The notes under the pieces were generated by a model. That model searched no databases. It saw nothing but the letters and a program-made list of their open reading frames with translations, and had not been told where the DNA came from. From Photorhabdus laumondii subsp. laumondii (GTDB lineage Bacteria; Pseudomonadota; Gammaproteobacteria; Enterobacterales; Enterobacteriaceae), in the NCBI RefSeq assembly GCF_003343245.1, contig NZ_CP024901.1, forward strand, positions 2,542,001 through 2,606,000: 64,000 bases of DNA, written 5' to 3'. This document shows positions 9,259 through 21,569 of this stretch, one piece after another (within the stretch, counting starts at the first letter, position 1; each line of letters begins with the position of its first letter). The translations under genes and the position numbers were made by a program.

Positions 9259-10212
9259 TTATTTGAACAGATCTGCACTGATAGTGGAGGTTCCACCACT
9301 GGATTGCCATTCACGGGTAATATGATAGTACTTAGCACCTTTAGCCGCGGCACGTTTAGCCACTTCATAAGAAACATCAGGCATGCTGTTGTAGTAACCT
9401 GAAAAGGTGATGGAATCAAAAGGAACCATCTGAGCAGCGCTGACTTTATTTAATTCTTGGATTTTTGTGCCATCAGGAAGAGTTACAGTGTAGCGTTTGC
9501 CTTTAGAATACTGGGTTTCAAAGAAGCGGCCAACAGAATTACTGGTTGAAGTTGAAGAGGCTAAACCAGGAATTTCTACTTTCTTAGCTGATTCGCCACC
9601 AGCAGCCAATGCAATACGTCCAGAATCGGAATCTGCCGGGATAACGGCTTCATCAGCCTGAATTTGGCGTTTTGGTGCATCATCTTTATAAACATAAGCT
9701 GTCACCGTCTGATTACCGCCATCATTGATTGCAACCTGACGAACAATAAAGAAAGCCGCAGCGCCTTTTTTCTTAGCTTCTTTGGCAATGGCTTCATTCA
9801 AATCGGGTTCATTGTCGTAAAAGCCGTTAATAGTGACCGTATCGAATGGTTCCAACGTTACAGCTTCTGCTTTGGGTAATTCTTTGATGCCGCGGAACAG
9901 ACGATATTTAGGTGAATTATCAATTTTCTCTGCATCTTTGTGATACAGATCAGCTGTAACGCGCAGATTGCCGCTATTATTTAGATCGTCAAGGCTTTGG
10001 ATATAAAACCCATCTGCACCCATTTTGTCTGCACGACGGGAAACCGCATCGGCAGCTTCATAAATAGCATTAAAAGGGCCTGTAACTGTAATACGTTTAA
10101 ATGGTTTCAGCTCTGCTGCTTTCTCCGGGGATAACTCCTGAGCTGCTTGAACAGTGGTAATACCCGTTAATGAGAGTACCGCTGCTGCAATGATCGTTGT
10201 TTTCAGCTTCAT
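9259..10212 (-). CDS. ydgH: YdgH-like periplasmic protein with three DUF1471 repeats
   Basis: A 317-residue protein when started at ATG 10212, which follows GGAAGGA; an upstream ATG would add 8 residues before the signal peptide. The signal peptide ends near TTVQA|A. Three similar modules follow, each with a motif of the type FDTVTINGFYDNEPDLNEA, matching DUF1471 (YdgH/BhsA/McbA) repeats: near residues 45-105, 135-190 and 260-317. E. coli YdgH has the same three-repeat build and similar length. Small DUF1471 proteins respond to stress and influence biofilm; the role of the large form is not well known. In E. coli ydgH also lies next to pntAB, and the same arrangement is seen here (divergent). 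Confidence 0.9.
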   Translation of the reverse strand: MKLKTTIIAAAVLSLTGITTVQAAQELSPEKAAELKPFKRITVTGPFNAIYEAADAVSRRADKMGADGFYIQSLDDLNNSGNLRVTADLYHKDAEKIDNSPKYRLFRGIKELPKAEAVTLEPFDTVTINGFYDNEPDLNEAIAKEAKKKGAAAFFIVRQVAINDGGNQTVTAYVYKDDAPKRQIQADEAVIPADSDSGRIALAAGGESAKKVEIPGLASSTSTSNSVGRFFETQYSKGKRYTVTLPDGTKIQELNKVSAAQMVPFDSITFSGYYNSMPDVSYEVAKRAAAKGAKYYHITREWQSSGGTSTISADLFK

Positions 10213-10236
10213 AAAAAATCCTTCCACCTTGCGCAT

Positions 10237-12265
<2,029 letters not shown>

Positions 12266-12275
12266 GGGGTAACTA

Positions 12276-13664
12276 ATGTCGAGTGGAGTCGTTACAGCAG
12301 CTTATATTGTTGCCGCCATTTTATTTATTTTCAGCCTGGCAGGTTTATCTCGTCATGAAAGTTCTAAACGCGGAAATATTTTTGGTATCACCGGAATGGC
12401 AATCGCATTGATTGCAACTATTTTCGGGCCTGATACCGGAAGTGTTGTCTGGGTTATTCTGGCGATGGTGATCGGTGCGGTGATTGGTATTCGTCTGGCA
12501 AATAAAGTTGAAATGACTGAAATGCCGGAGCTGGTTGCTATTCTGCACAGTTTTGTTGGTTTAGCCGCCGTGCTGGTCGGTTTTAATAGCTTTATTGCTC
12601 ACGATAGTTTTGCAGAACCTGTGATGGAAAATATCCATCTAACAGAAGTCTTCTTAGGGGTTTTCATTGGTGCGATTACCTTCACCGGTTCTGTTGTGGC
12701 ATTTGGTAAATTATGTGGAAAAATTTCCTCTAAGCCGTTGATGTTGCCAAATCGTCATAAATTAAATCTTGCCGCGCTTGTGATCTCCTTTGTGCTGTTG
12801 ATTACCTTTGTGAAAACGGACAGTACAGGGCTGCAAGTGTTCACGTTATTGCTTATGACAGCAATTGCATTGGTATTTGGTTGGCATTTGGTTGCTTCCA
12901 TCGGTGGTGCGGATATGCCAGTGGTGGTTTCAATGCTGAACTCTTATTCGGGTTGGGCCGCAGCAGCAGCGGGTTTCATGTTGAGCAATGATTTGTTGAT
13001 TGTAACGGGTGCACTGGTTGGTTCTTCGGGGGCGATTCTCTCTTACATCATGTGTAAGGCCATGAACCGCTCTTTTATCAGTGTGATTGCCGGCGGGTTT
13101 GGTACGGATGGTTCTTCAACCGGTGATGATCAGGAAATGGGTGAGTACCGTGAAACCACAGCGGAAGACGTTGCTGAACTATTGAAAAACTCAACTTCTG
13201 TTATCATCACGCCGGGATATGGTATGGCTGTTGCACAGGCGCAATATCCGGTACATGACATCACAGCCAAACTGCGGGAGAAGGGAGTCAATGTTCGCTT
13301 TGGTATTCATCCCGTTGCGGGACGTCTGCCTGGGCATATGAACGTGCTGTTGGCAGAAGCAAAAGTGCCTTACGACGTTGTTCTGGAAATGGATGAAATC
13401 AATGATGATTTCTCTGATACCGATACCGTACTGGTTATTGGTGCCAACGACACCGTTAACCCTGCGGCACAGGAAGATCCCAACAGCCCAATTGCGGGTA
13501 TGCCCGTTCTGGAGGTTTGGAAAGCACAAAATGTTGTTGTGTTCAAACGCTCCATGAACACAGGTTACGCTGGTGTGCAAAATCCACTGTTCTTTAAAGA
13601 CAATAGCCAAATGTTGTTCGGTGATGCGAAGGCGAGTGTAGAGGAAATCCTGCGTGCACTGTGA
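12276..13664 (+). CDS. pntB: NAD(P) transhydrogenase subunit beta
   Basis: A 462-residue protein. About nine membrane segments occupy the first 270 residues (domain II), including [20 protein letters not shown] and [17 protein letters not shown]. The soluble NADP(H)-binding domain III follows, with [14 protein letters not shown] (variant Rossmann loop), [20 protein letters not shown] and [20 protein letters not shown], all highly conserved in PntB. It forms one operon with pntA and is followed by a strong hairpin. Length equals that of E. coli PntB. Confidence 0.97.
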   Translation: MSSGVVTAAYIVAAILFIFSLAGLSRHESSKRGNIFGITGMAIALIATIFGPDTGSVVWVILAMVIGAVIGIRLANKVEMTEMPELVAILHSFVGLAAVLVGFNSFIAHDSFAEPVMENIHLTEVFLGVFIGAITFTGSVVAFGKLCGKISSKPLMLPNRHKLNLAALVISFVLLITFVKTDSTGLQVFTLLLMTAIALVFGWHLVASIGGADMPVVVSMLNSYSGWAAAAAGFMLSNDLLIVTGALVGSSGAILSYIMCKAMNRSFISVIAGGFGTDGSSTGDDQEMGEYRETTAEDVAELLKNSTSVIITPGYGMAVAQAQYPVHDITAKLREKGVNVRFGIHPVAGRLPGHMNVLLAEAKVPYDVVLEMDEINDDFSDTDTVLVIGANDTVNPAAQEDPNSPIAGMPVLEVWKAQNVVVFKRSMNTGYAGVQNPLFFKDNSQMLFGDAKASVEEILRAL

Positions 13665-13705
13665 TTTTTTATCGTTGTAATTTACAAAACTCGGGTTGGG
13701 TTTTG

Positions 13706-13738
13706 CTGTCTCTCAATCATATTTTGATTGAGAGACAG
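13706..13738. terminator. Strong hairpin after pntB
   Basis: CTGTCTCTCAATCA and its exact complement form a 14-bp stem around a 5-base loop. No U-tract follows on the plus strand. It may act as a Rho-assisted end or an mRNA 3' stabiliser. Confidence 0.6.
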
Positions 13739-13792
13739 AGATTACATCCGTTATTTACTTAATTTTCGGTTCATTAGTTATTAATGCTTAAG

Positions 13793-14089
13793 TTAGTGCT
13801 TATAGTTGATTTCTCGCTGGTGACGGATAGCCAAAATGTAACGCGTATTACTTCCGGGAAGTTCTCTGTATAACAATATATAGCCTGTACCACCAAAAGG
13901 GATAATTAACTCAAAGAGTGGATAAATTTCTGTTGGCCGTCCAGATAAGACGTTAGATTCCAGTGCTTGGATGTGTTTGCTAATGATACTAAGTGCCGAC
14001 TTCGCAGCAACTGTATCGCGTTGATATAAGAAATCAATAAGACGATTTATATCCCTTGTTGCTGCGGGAGTGACTATTACAGATGGCAT
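13793..14089 (-). CDS. ParE/RelE-family toxin
   Basis: A 98-residue basic protein of the ParE/RelE toxin superfamily. VIVTPAATRDINRLIDFL matches the N-terminal strand-helix pair and GYILLYRELPGSNTRYILAIRHQRE matches the C-terminal sheet with the conserved Arg-containing HQRE ending. It overlaps the 3' end of the upstream antitoxin gene by 13 bases, the normal arrangement of a type II pair. Whether it poisons gyrase (ParE) or the ribosome (RelE) cannot be told from sequence. Confidence 0.87.
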   Translation of the reverse strand: MPSVIVTPAATRDINRLIDFLYQRDTVAAKSALSIISKHIQALESNVLSGRPTEIYPLFELIIPFGGTGYILLYRELPGSNTRYILAIRHQREINYKH

Positions 14090-14367
14090 TCAGGTGGCTC
14101 CTTATCCTCGCCACGTACAATCGCATCCAGCCAATTACAAAGTTCACTGCCAGTTAAATGTAAACCGGTGGCTTCATATTCTAACCAAGCGTTTTCGGCA
14201 TCACGTAAAAATTGTTGTCTGGCCTCCAAAGTATCAATTTCACTTTCGATTGAACGTACCATAAGCGAATGGGCAGAAATGCCTTGCGTGTCAGCCAACG
14301 CTTTAATGCGTGTTTTTAACCCTTCATCTAAGCGAAGGGTTATTGTCTGTTTCGTTTGTTTATGCAT
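14077..14367 (-). CDS. Ribbon-helix-helix type antitoxin
   Basis: A 96-residue protein started at ATG 14367, which follows AGAAAGG; a longer frame to 14433 lacks a good start. KQTITLRLDEGLKTRIKALA is a ribbon-helix-helix (CopG/ParD-like) DNA-binding segment, and TQGISAHSLMVRSIESEI is the second helix pair. The acidic C-terminal part (residues 50-96) should wrap the toxin encoded immediately downstream. The protein probably represses its own promoter through the palindrome just upstream. Confidence 0.87.
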   Translation of the reverse strand: MHKQTKQTITLRLDEGLKTRIKALADTQGISAHSLMVRSIESEIDTLEARQQFLRDAENAWLEYEATGLHLTGSELCNWLDAIVRGEDKEPPECHL

Positions 14368-14403
14368 AACCTTTCTCACAATGATATCACTAGTAACACA
14401 AAT

Positions 14404-14419
14404 GCTATCATTAGATAGC
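14404..14419. promoter_or_regulatory. Candidate operator of the toxin-antitoxin pair
   Basis: GCTATC-ATTA-GATAGC is a perfect 6-bp inverted repeat 37 bases upstream of the antitoxin start, a suitable site for autorepression by a ribbon-helix-helix dimer. Confidence 0.45.
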
Positions 14420-14480
14420 GAGCATAACAACATTTCAGGATGTAATACATCGCACGGTTATGTGAAGAGTTCTGCGTTTG

Positions 14481-15506
14481 TTATTTAATTTCCAGCGTAT
14501 CGTACCCCCGCCAGCGATAATTCATCACTGATAAGGTCCAGAACAGAATGAAAATTCCGACGACCCAAAAACCAACATTGCCCATGTTATCGTTTAATGT
14601 CCCAATGGTATCCCAGAAAACGCCGTGCAAATCCCATTGCTCAGCAATAAGTCCAAGTGCTTCCAATCCACCAATGAACAGCGCTACGGCAACGGAAGCC
14701 GCGGTAATGGTCATGTTGTAGTAGAGTTTGCGTGTCGGTTGGGAAAATGCCCAACCATAGGCTCCCACCATCACAAAATTATCCAGTGAGTCAATGAGCG
14801 CCATACCGCTGGTAAATAGCGCCGGGAATACCATCAACGACCACAGAGGAAGTCCACTGAGAGAACCGGCGGCAGATATACTTAATAGCCCAACTTCGGT
14901 AGCGGTGTCAAAACCCAAGCCAAACAGAAAACCGACCAAATACATATGCCAGCTTTTGCTTACCAGCCGGAAGACTGAGTGAAACAGGCGCGTCATGATC
15001 CCCCCCGGCGTCGTTTCTAGTGTAGTTAAATCACTTTTAGCCAGATTTCTGCCACGTTTGATCTCCTGAAACTTCTGATAGACGCTTTTTAATATCAGTA
15101 AATTAATCAGGGCTATTGCTAGCAGAAAGCAGGCAGAAACTAAGGTACCAACAATGCCGCCATAGTCATGAACCCAGCCCATTTGATCTTTAAACGCCAT
15201 AGAGGTTAGAACGATGGCGAAGCAGGCCAGAATAACAATGGTAGAGTGCCCAAGAGAAAAGAAAGCGCCGACGGCAATGGGTGATTTACCCTGTTGCATC
15301 AATTTACGGGTGACGTTATCAATTGCGGCAATATGATCAGCATCAACCGCATGGCGCAGTCCATAACCGTAAGCCAACAGGGCTACTCCCATCATAACCG
15401 CATGATGACGGAAAGCGATAAATGCCCAAATCCAAGCCAATATGTTGGCGGCAATCAAAACAACCAGAAGAGATACAGCACGTTTTTTATCCGTTGAATT
15501 ATTCAT
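14481..15506 (-). CDS. High-affinity nickel/cobalt transporter, NiCoT family (HoxN/NixA)
   Basis: A 341-residue inner-membrane permease with about eight membrane segments. RHAVDADHIAAIDN is the family signature H-x4-D-H in helix II, essential for metal uptake; FSLGHSTIV and LGFDTATEVGLL are the other two NiCoT motifs. It lies next to, and divergent from, the urease operon, so nickel supply for UreC is the probable role. A short GC hairpin (ACCCG/CGGGT near 15538-15552) lies in its leader. Confidence 0.94.
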   Translation of the reverse strand: MNNSTDKKRAVSLLVVLIAANILAWIWAFIAFRHHAVMMGVALLAYGYGLRHAVDADHIAAIDNVTRKLMQQGKSPIAVGAFFSLGHSTIVILACFAIVLTSMAFKDQMGWVHDYGGIVGTLVSACFLLAIALINLLILKSVYQKFQEIKRGRNLAKSDLTTLETTPGGIMTRLFHSVFRLVSKSWHMYLVGFLFGLGFDTATEVGLLSISAAGSLSGLPLWSLMVFPALFTSGMALIDSLDNFVMVGAYGWAFSQPTRKLYYNMTITAASVAVALFIGGLEALGLIAEQWDLHGVFWDTIGTLNDNMGNVGFWVVGIFILFWTLSVMNYRWRGYDTLEIK

Positions 15507-15760
15507 ATATGGAATACCTGTAAATCTGTAAATGTAAAACCCGCCTTACGGGTGATTGCTAGAAGTCAAAAAAAACAGTAAGTATTTTCTGACTTCATGA
15601 CCTATAATTTTTTCACTAAGTAGGGGCATACTAATCAGCTTGTAATATTACTTTGGATAAACTTAAATAAGAGGTAAGAGGACTAACCTGTATTGAGAAG
15701 AATGATCTTAATTGACATATTATGCTCTTTGTGTCAAAGATTTTTTACTAAAAGATTATC

Positions 15761-15887
15761 TATACCCTATTGATTTCAAGATGTATCGCGGCGGCAAGGG
15801 AGCGAATCCCCGGGAGCATAGATAACGATGTGACCGGGGTGAGTGAGTGCGGCCAACAAAGAGGCAACTTGAAAGATGACGGGTATA
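15761..15887 (+). repeat. ERIC element, full length
   Basis: Starts TATACCCTATTGATTTCAAG and ends GAAAGATGACGGGTATA; central palindrome intact. Confidence 0.93.
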
Positions 15888-15952
15888 AATCAATATTCGG
15901 ATAGGGACAGCAGCTTTTGAATAAAGTCTGTTGGAAAAATTGTATTAAGTTC

Positions 15953-15986
15953 TATATCCAATGGATTTCAGGATGCATCGCGACGA
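15953..15986 (+). repeat. Terminal ERIC fragment in the ureA leader
   Basis: TATATCCAATGGATTTCAGG followed by ATGCATCGCGACG matches only the left end of an ERIC. The next bases, ATTAGGGGG, form the Shine-Dalgarno of ureA. Confidence 0.75.
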
Positions 15987-15998
15987 TTAGGGGGTTTT

Positions 15999-16301
15999 AT
16001 GCAATTAACACCAAGGGAAATCGAAAAACTCATGGTATATACACTGGCTGATGTCGCATTAAAGCGTAAGTCTCGCGGTTTAAAACTCAATTATCCTGAA
16101 GCCGTCGCAATTATTACTGCGGCTGCATTGGAAGGTGCCCGAGAGGGGAAAACATTGGAAGAAGTGATGGATGATTCCAGGCATGTTCTGACTAAAGAGG
16201 ATGTGATGGATGGCGTTGCTGATCTTATTCCGCATGTACAGGTTGAAGCAATATTTACTGATGGTAGTCGTTTGGTCACGGTGCATGACCCCATTCAATA
16301 A
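15999..16301 (+). CDS. ureA: Urease subunit gamma
   Basis: A 100-residue protein. [20 protein letters not shown] and [20 protein letters not shown] are the typical gamma-subunit sequences. It assembles with UreB and UreC into the cytosolic nickel urease that hydrolyses urea to ammonia and carbamate. The ATG follows AGGGGG. It is the first gene of ureABCEFGD. Length is standard for the separate gamma subunit. Confidence 0.97.
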   Translation: MQLTPREIEKLMVYTLADVALKRKSRGLKLNYPEAVAIITAAALEGAREGKTLEEVMDDSRHVLTKEDVMDGVADLIPHVQVEAIFTDGSRLVTVHDPIQ

Positions 16302-16392
16302 TTGTTGAAGCAAATTGTAAATAGCAGGAAAAATTATCTAGACAAAATATTAACTTATGTCTTGACTCACGTCTTAACGTGGAGATTTTCCG

Positions 16393-16782
16393 ATGGAAAA
16401 AAATAATAAAGAAGATGTTACTCCGTTGGGGGGGTATATTCTGGCTAAAGACCCGATCTCCTTTAATGAAGATCGTCCGGTTATTCAATTAAGAGTTCGT
16501 AATTCAGGTGATCGCCCTATTCAGGTGGGATCTCATTTCCATTTTTTTGAAGTAAATAAAGCGTTGCAATTTAATCGTGCGGCTGCGTTTGGTAAACGAC
16601 TTAATATCACAGCAACAACTGCTATTCGTTTTGAACCCGGTGATGAAATCGAAGTGTCATTAATCCCGATTGGTGGGAAACAAAACGTTTATGGATTTAA
16701 TAATTTAGTCGATGGTTGGGCGGGTAAAAGTCCGGTTGCTATTGATGAGCCTGTGGAGACAACCTGGTTACATGCCGGGTAG
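16393..16782 (+). CDS. ureB: Urease subunit beta
   Basis: A 129-residue protein. [19 protein letters not shown] opens the conserved region, followed by [20 protein letters not shown] and FNNLVDGW. It is a structural subunit of urease. The N-terminal extension before PLGG is about 10 residues, shorter than the extended beta subunit of Yersinia. A gap of 91 bases separates it from ureA. Confidence 0.97.
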   Translation: MEKNNKEDVTPLGGYILAKDPISFNEDRPVIQLRVRNSGDRPIQVGSHFHFFEVNKALQFNRAAAFGKRLNITATTAIRFEPGDEIEVSLIPIGGKQNVYGFNNLVDGWAGKSPVAIDEPVETTWLHAG

Positions 16783-16849
16783 TAGAATCGAATAAATTCA
16801 AGGTAGAGTTGACGAACGTCGGAAAATCTTTCGAACAAAGGAATAAACT

Positions 16850-18565
16850 ATGCCAACCATTTCCCGGCAGGAATATGTAGGTCTTTTTGGCCCGACGACT
16901 GGCGATAAGATCCGCTTGGGTGATACCAATCTATTTATTGAAATTGAAAAAGATCTGCGCGGTTACGGTGATGAATCGGTCTATGGCGGGGGCAAATCGC
17001 TGCGTGATGGTATGGGTGCGGATAACCGAATGACCAGCGAAAACATCTTGGATTTGGTGATTACCAGCGTCACTATTTTGGATGCCCGGCAAGGTGTTAT
17101 TAAAGCGGATGTCGGCATAAAAGGGGGACGCATTGTCGGGATAGGTAAAAGTGGTAATCCTAACATGATGAATGGTGTTACCCCCGGTATGGTAGTTGGT
17201 GTTAGTACTGATGCGATATCCGGTGAACATCTCATCCTCACGGCTGCTGGCATTGATACCCATATTCATTTTATTTCTCCTCAACAGGTTGAACATGCTT
17301 TATCCAATGGTGTGACGACTTTCTTTGGCGGTGGTGTTGGTCCCACTGATGGCACTAACGGCACTACTGTTACCGCTGGTCCGTGGCATATCCACCGCAT
17401 GCTGCGTGCTTTTGAGAGTTTACCGGTTAACGTAGGTATTTTGGGAAAAGGCCATGCTGCGGTGGCTATGCCGCTGGTTGAGCAGATCAAAGCGGGTGTT
17501 GCCGGGTTGAAAGTGCATGAGGACTGGGGCGCAACTAACTCCGCATTGCGTAATGCCTTACGCGTAGCGGATGAAATGGATATCCAAGTCGCGGTGCACA
17601 CCGATAGCTTGAATGAAGGTGGTTATGTTGAGGATACCATTGATGCTTTTGAAGGTCGCACCATTCATACTTTCCACACCGAAGGTGCCGGTGGCGGGCA
17701 TGCACCGGATATCATTAAAGTTGCCAGCCAGATGAATGTGTTGCCTAGTTCGACTAATCCTACCCTGCCTTACGGTATCAATAGCCAGGCAGAATTGTTT
17801 GATATGATTATGGTTTGCCATAACCTTAATCCCAAAGTGCCGGCTGATGTTGCATTTTCGGAAAGCCGTGTACGTCCAGAGACCATTGCGGCGGAGAATG
17901 TTTTGCACGATATGGGCGTACTGTCGATGTTTTCCAGTGATTCTCAGGCTATGGGGCGGGTGGGAGAAAACTGGTTGCGTGTGATGCAAACTGCTCATGC
18001 CATGAAAGCGGCGCGTGGCAAGTTGCCGGAGGATGCAGCACATAACGATAACTTCCGTGTATTACGTTACGTCGCCAAAATTACGATTAACCCGGCTATT
18101 GCTCAGGGAATAAGCCATGTGCTCGGTTCAGTTGAAGTGGGAAAAATGGCGGATCTTGTGCTGTGGGAGCCACGTTTTTTTGGCGTAAAACCTAAGTTGG
18201 TCATCAAAGGCGGGATGATTAATTGGGCGGTGATGGGGGACCCAAATGCTTCACTGCCGACACCACAACCGACATTTTATCGTCCGATGTTTGGCGCATT
18301 GGGCAAAACTCTTCAGGAAACCTGTGTCACTTTTGTATCCCAAGCAGCAATGGAACTGGGGGTAAAAGAGAGCCTTGGTTTGGAGCGCCAAGTTATGGCA
18401 GTGCACAACTGCCGGGCTATCTCTAAGAAAGATATGGTGCGTAATGCTGAAACGCCCACGATTGAAGTGGATGCAGAAACCTTTGCCGTCAGGGTGAATG
18501 GTGAATATGCCACAGTAAAACCGGTCAGGACAGTCGCGCTCAATCAGCGCTATTTCTTTAGTTAA
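16850..18565 (+). CDS. ureC: Urease subunit alpha (catalytic)
   Basis: A 571-residue catalytic subunit. Every active-site element is visible: HIHFISPQQ (Ni-binding His pair), [11 protein letters not shown] (the carbamylated Lys bridging both Ni ions), [10 protein letters not shown] and [11 protein letters not shown] (Ni-binding His), MVCHNLN (mobile-flap Cys and catalytic His) and [14 protein letters not shown] (Ni-binding Asp). It should be an active enzyme once loaded by UreDEFG. The start at 16850 follows AAAGGA. Length is close to the Yersinia alpha subunit. Confidence 0.98.
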   Translation: MPTISRQEYVGLFGPTTGDKIRLGDTNLFIEIEKDLRGYGDESVYGGGKSLRDGMGADNRMTSENILDLVITSVTILDARQGVIKADVGIKGGRIVGIGKSGNPNMMNGVTPGMVVGVSTDAISGEHLILTAAGIDTHIHFISPQQVEHALSNGVTTFFGGGVGPTDGTNGTTVTAGPWHIHRMLRAFESLPVNVGILGKGHAAVAMPLVEQIKAGVAGLKVHEDWGATNSALRNALRVADEMDIQVAVHTDSLNEGGYVEDTIDAFEGRTIHTFHTEGAGGGHAPDIIKVASQMNVLPSSTNPTLPYGINSQAELFDMIMVCHNLNPKVPADVAFSESRVRPETIAAENVLHDMGVLSMFSSDSQAMGRVGENWLRVMQTAHAMKAARGKLPEDAAHNDNFRVLRYVAKITINPAIAQGISHVLGSVEVGKMADLVLWEPRFFGVKPKLVIKGGMINWAVMGDPNASLPTPQPTFYRPMFGALGKTLQETCVTFVSQAAMELGVKESLGLERQVMAVHNCRAISKKDMVRNAETPTIEVDAETFAVRVNGEYATVKPVRTVALNQRYFFS

Positions 18566-18579
18566 CCTATTTTTTGCTG

Positions 18580-18606
18580 CCGGTCAGAGAATATTTTTCT
18601 GGCCGG
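18580..18606 (+). promoter_or_regulatory. Hairpin between ureC and ureE
   Basis: CCGGTCAGA and TCTGGCCGG pair (one G-T wobble) around a short AT loop. It separates the structural genes from the accessory genes and could lower expression of the latter or stabilise ureABC mRNA. Confidence 0.5.
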
Positions 18607-18639
18607 ATTAACCGATCCATGCGTTCAGAGGATTATCTT

Positions 18640-19236
18640 ATGATTGTTATTGAACAGATTCTTGGTAATGCCAAAAAGGATGTTTTCTGGCGAGATCGCT
18701 TGCAAGGGATCTCGCCAGATATCTTGGTGCTTTCGCAATGGGAAGCGCAAAAAAGCCGTTGTCGTAAATCCACCCTTAACGGGTTGGATTTGGGTATTTC
18801 CCTTGACCGTCATCAGATATTGTCTGATGGCGACGTTTTATTGTGGGACGAAGCTAAAGGACTGGCAGTTATTGTTCAAATGAGCTTGCGTGATGTGATG
18901 GTTATTCACCTGAAATCATTGCTGTCATTAGATGTAGAGACGGTAATGAAAACGAGCTTTGAACTTGGTCATGCTTTAGGTAACCAGCATTGGAAATCAG
19001 TGATTAAATATAATCAGATTTATATTCCGCTGACAGTATCAACTAAGGTTATGGATTCAGTCATGAAAACCCACGGTTTTCATGCATTGCCTTACTCCTT
19101 TGTTAAAGGTGAAGAGATATTGCCTTCTCTTAACAACTCAGAGGCTCGCCTGTTATTCGGTGGTGCAGAGGATTCCGCGACACACGTTCATGTCGATAAT
19201 ACATTTCTGAACCAGCATGTGATCAAACTAAAATGA
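18640..19236 (+). CDS. ureE: Urease accessory protein UreE (nickel metallochaperone)
   Basis: A 198-residue protein from ATG 18640, preceded by AGAGGA. It delivers nickel to the UreG-containing activation complex. The N-terminal peptide-binding domain (residues 1-80) contains [19 protein letters not shown], and the metal-binding domain contains [14 protein letters not shown], where the conserved His of the dimer site sits. The tail has only a few His (THVHVDN), so extra nickel storage is limited. A frame beginning at 18574 would add 22 residues across a hairpin and is unlikely. It overlaps ureF by 4 bases. Confidence 0.95.
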   Translation: MIVIEQILGNAKKDVFWRDRLQGISPDILVLSQWEAQKSRCRKSTLNGLDLGISLDRHQILSDGDVLLWDEAKGLAVIVQMSLRDVMVIHLKSLLSLDVETVMKTSFELGHALGNQHWKSVIKYNQIYIPLTVSTKVMDSVMKTHGFHALPYSFVKGEEILPSLNNSEARLLFGGAEDSATHVHVDNTFLNQHVIKLK

Positions 19237-19919
19237 ATGCTCTCCGCTTAATCAGAATCATGCAGTTTGCGGATTCAGTACTGCCTGTTGGCGCATTTTC
19301 TTTCTCAAACGGTTTGGAATCGGCCATTCAGAGCAAAATCGTATATGACGTGGCAACATTAAGCGACTTTACGCGTACAGCGTTGTTACAGGCGGTGAGT
19401 AGTGATGGCCGCGCGGTAATGGCTGCGTGTCAGGCGCTAAATAGTGGGCAGCATGATGCGGCTATCTCCCATGATTGGGCAATATTCAACCGCAAATTAA
19501 ATGAAGAAAGTCGCACTATGGTCACGCGGATGGGGAAAAAGTTAGCGGAAATGGCGGTTGAAGTCACCGGTGAGTCATTAATTGCATGGTGGTTAGCACA
19601 AATAAAGAGCGATATTGCCGCCGGTACCTATCCGATTACTTTGGCGGTCGTCATGAGTGCATTGGGTGCGGCTCCACGTGAAGTGATCGTCATGCATCAA
19701 TATGGCGTTGCAATGACGATACTCAGCGCGGCTATACGCCTGATGCGTGTTACCCATATTGACATTCAACGTATCTTGTTCTCATTGAATCAAGATATTG
19801 AACTGTTTTGTGATGAGGCGGAAAAGGGAGGGATTGAACAGATGACATCTTATGCACCGATGACCGATGTTCTGGCGGCATTGCACGTTAGCGCATTTAC
19901 CCGGTTATTCAGTAATTAA
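19233..19919 (+). CDS. ureF: Urease accessory protein UreF
   Basis: A 228-residue all-helical protein. [20 protein letters not shown] is the typical N-terminal signature. UreF bridges UreD-bound urease apoprotein and UreG and gates nickel insertion. Its ATG overlaps the ureE stop (ATGA), so translation is coupled. The C terminus ends with [18 protein letters not shown], as in other UreF proteins. Confidence 0.95.
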   Translation: MNALRLIRIMQFADSVLPVGAFSFSNGLESAIQSKIVYDVATLSDFTRTALLQAVSSDGRAVMAACQALNSGQHDAAISHDWAIFNRKLNEESRTMVTRMGKKLAEMAVEVTGESLIAWWLAQIKSDIAAGTYPITLAVVMSALGAAPREVIVMHQYGVAMTILSAAIRLMRVTHIDIQRILFSLNQDIELFCDEAEKGGIEQMTSYAPMTDVLAALHVSAFTRLFSN

Positions 19920-19971
19920 CTTGATTCTGATATCGCTTTTAACCCCCTCTTAATCGTATGAGGAAATCCTT

Positions 19972-20607
19972 GTGAAAAAAATTACCCGAATTGGTATTGG
20001 CGGTCCGGTGGGTTCAGGCAAGACTGCCGTTATTGAAGTGATCACCCCTATCTTAATTCAGCGCGGAATAAAACCTCTGATTATCACCAATGATATTGTT
20101 ACCACTGAGGATGCTAAACAGGTTAAACGTACCTTGAAAGGCATTTTGGATGAAGAAAAGATACTTGGTGTGGAAACCGGTGCGTGTCCTCATACCGCGG
20201 TGCGTGAAGATCCCAGTATGAATATTGCTGCGGTAGAGGAGATGGAAGCGCGTTTTCCTGACAGCGACGTTGTGTTGATTGAAAGTGGTGGTGATAATCT
20301 GACACTCACTTTTAGTCCGGCGTTGGCAGATTTTTATATTTATGTGATTGATGTCGCTGAAGGGGAGAAAATTCCGCGTAAGAACGGTCCGGGTTTGGTA
20401 CAGGCCGATATTTTGGTGATCAACAAAATTGATTTAGCGCCTTATGTTGGTGCCAGTCTGGCGGTGATGGAGCATGACACTCAAGTTGTACGTGGTCAGC
20501 GTCCTTATATCCTTACCAATTGCAAAACCGGTGAGGGTGTTGAAACGTTGGTAAATATGATCATGCGTGATTTCCTGTTTACCCATTCATTACAGGCGAC
20601 ACAATGA
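19972..20607 (+). CDS. ureG: Urease accessory GTPase UreG
   Basis: A 211-residue SIMIBI-class GTPase. GIGGPVGSGKTAVIE is the P-loop, TGACPHTAVRED carries the nickel-binding Cys-Pro-His motif, ESGGDNLTLTFSP is the switch region and VINKIDLA the guanine-specificity motif. It couples GTP hydrolysis to nickel delivery into UreC. It starts with GTG after AGGAAA. It overlaps ureD by 4 bases (ATGA). Confidence 0.97.
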   Translation: MKKITRIGIGGPVGSGKTAVIEVITPILIQRGIKPLIITNDIVTTEDAKQVKRTLKGILDEEKILGVETGACPHTAVREDPSMNIAAVEEMEARFPDSDVVLIESGGDNLTLTFSPALADFYIYVIDVAEGEKIPRKNGPGLVQADILVINKIDLAPYVGASLAVMEHDTQVVRGQRPYILTNCKTGEGVETLVNMIMRDFLFTHSLQATQ

Positions 20608-21569
20608 CTTCCACCCGCTTGCCACAAAATATTGGAGAAGCGTGTCAACAGGCAAATAATCTTGGTGTCAACGCGCCGGAACTTGCACGATTTCAGGATG
20701 AACCGCCCCAGATGGCAAGCGGTGATGTCGGTAAAAGTGGTTATCTACGGTTGGGATTTGCCCGGCGTGGTGATCGCAGCATTTTGGCACAAATGAAACG
20801 TCGGGTTCCTTATTTGGTCCAGCGGGCATTGTATTGGGATGAGGCACTGCCGCAGATGCCGTGCGTATTTATGATCTCCACATCGGGATGTATCTTGCAA
20901 GGGGATAGATTGGCGCTGGACATTCATGTCGCTCCAGAGGCGTTTGGTCATGTCACTACCCAATCGGCGACTAAGATTCATTCGATGGAAAATAACTACG
21001 CAGCGCAAGTACAAACTATCCAGATAGAGCAGGGAGGCTATCTGGAAATGATGCCCGATCCGGTAATACCTCACAGCGGCTCTCGGTTTATTACCGATAC
21101 TCAAATAACCATCCATCCGACCGCCACCCTTATTTATTCTGAAATTATTATGTCCGGTCGCAAATACCACCTTGCTGATCAGGGGTTTAAATTTGATGTT
21201 TACTCATCACGTATTACGGCAACTGATTTTGATGGCAAGATATTGTTTACAGAGCGTTATGTACTGGAGCCCAAAAAGCAGTCATTGAACAGTGTGGGGG
21301 TGATGGGGCCGTTTCATGTATTTGGCAATGTGATCTTGCTGACACCTCAGCTTCATCACGATCGTATTCTGGCGCGGATGGCTCCTCAGTACGATGCTGA
21401 AACAGGTATAGCGAGTGGTACCAGTCGTTTACCCCATCAGTGTGGTCTAATCTTTAAGGTATTGGGAAAAGAAACTTATCAAGTTAAAGCGGGTATTCGT
21501 CTTTTCTGGCGTATAGCTCGTGAGGAGATCCTCGGTGTGACACTGCCTGAACCGTTTATCTGGCGATAA
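20604..21569 (+). CDS. ureD: Urease accessory protein UreD
   Basis: A 321-residue protein. SGYLRLGFARRGDRSILAQM, MISTSGCILQGDRLALDIHV and THVTTQSATKIHSM-like segments are conserved in UreD/UreH, the scaffold that binds urease apoprotein and recruits UreF and UreG. It is last in the operon, the order ureABCEFGD known from Yersinia and Photorhabdus. Its stop codon lies inside a long hairpin that probably ends transcription. Confidence 0.95.
   Translation: MTSTRLPQNIGEACQQANNLGVNAPELARFQDEPPQMASGDVGKSGYLRLGFARRGDRSILAQMKRRVPYLVQRALYWDEALPQMPCVFMISTSGCILQGDRLALDIHVAPEAFGHVTTQSATKIHSMENNYAAQVQTIQIEQGGYLEMMPDPVIPHSGSRFITDTQITIHPTATLIYSEIIMSGRKYHLADQGFKFDVYSSRITATDFDGKILFTERYVLEPKKQSLNSVGVMGPFHVFGNVILLTPQLHHDRILARMAPQYDAETGIASGTSRLPHQCGLIFKVLGKETYQVKAGIRLFWRIAREEILGVTLPEPFIWR

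Larger units (their letters stand above)
15507..15998. other. Intergenic region between the nickel transporter and ureA, with ERIC DNA
   Basis: About 490 bases without a gene. It contains a full ERIC (15761-15887) and a terminal ERIC fragment (15953-15986) that runs into the ureA ribosome binding site. Promoters for both divergent transcripts should be here. Confidence 0.7.
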
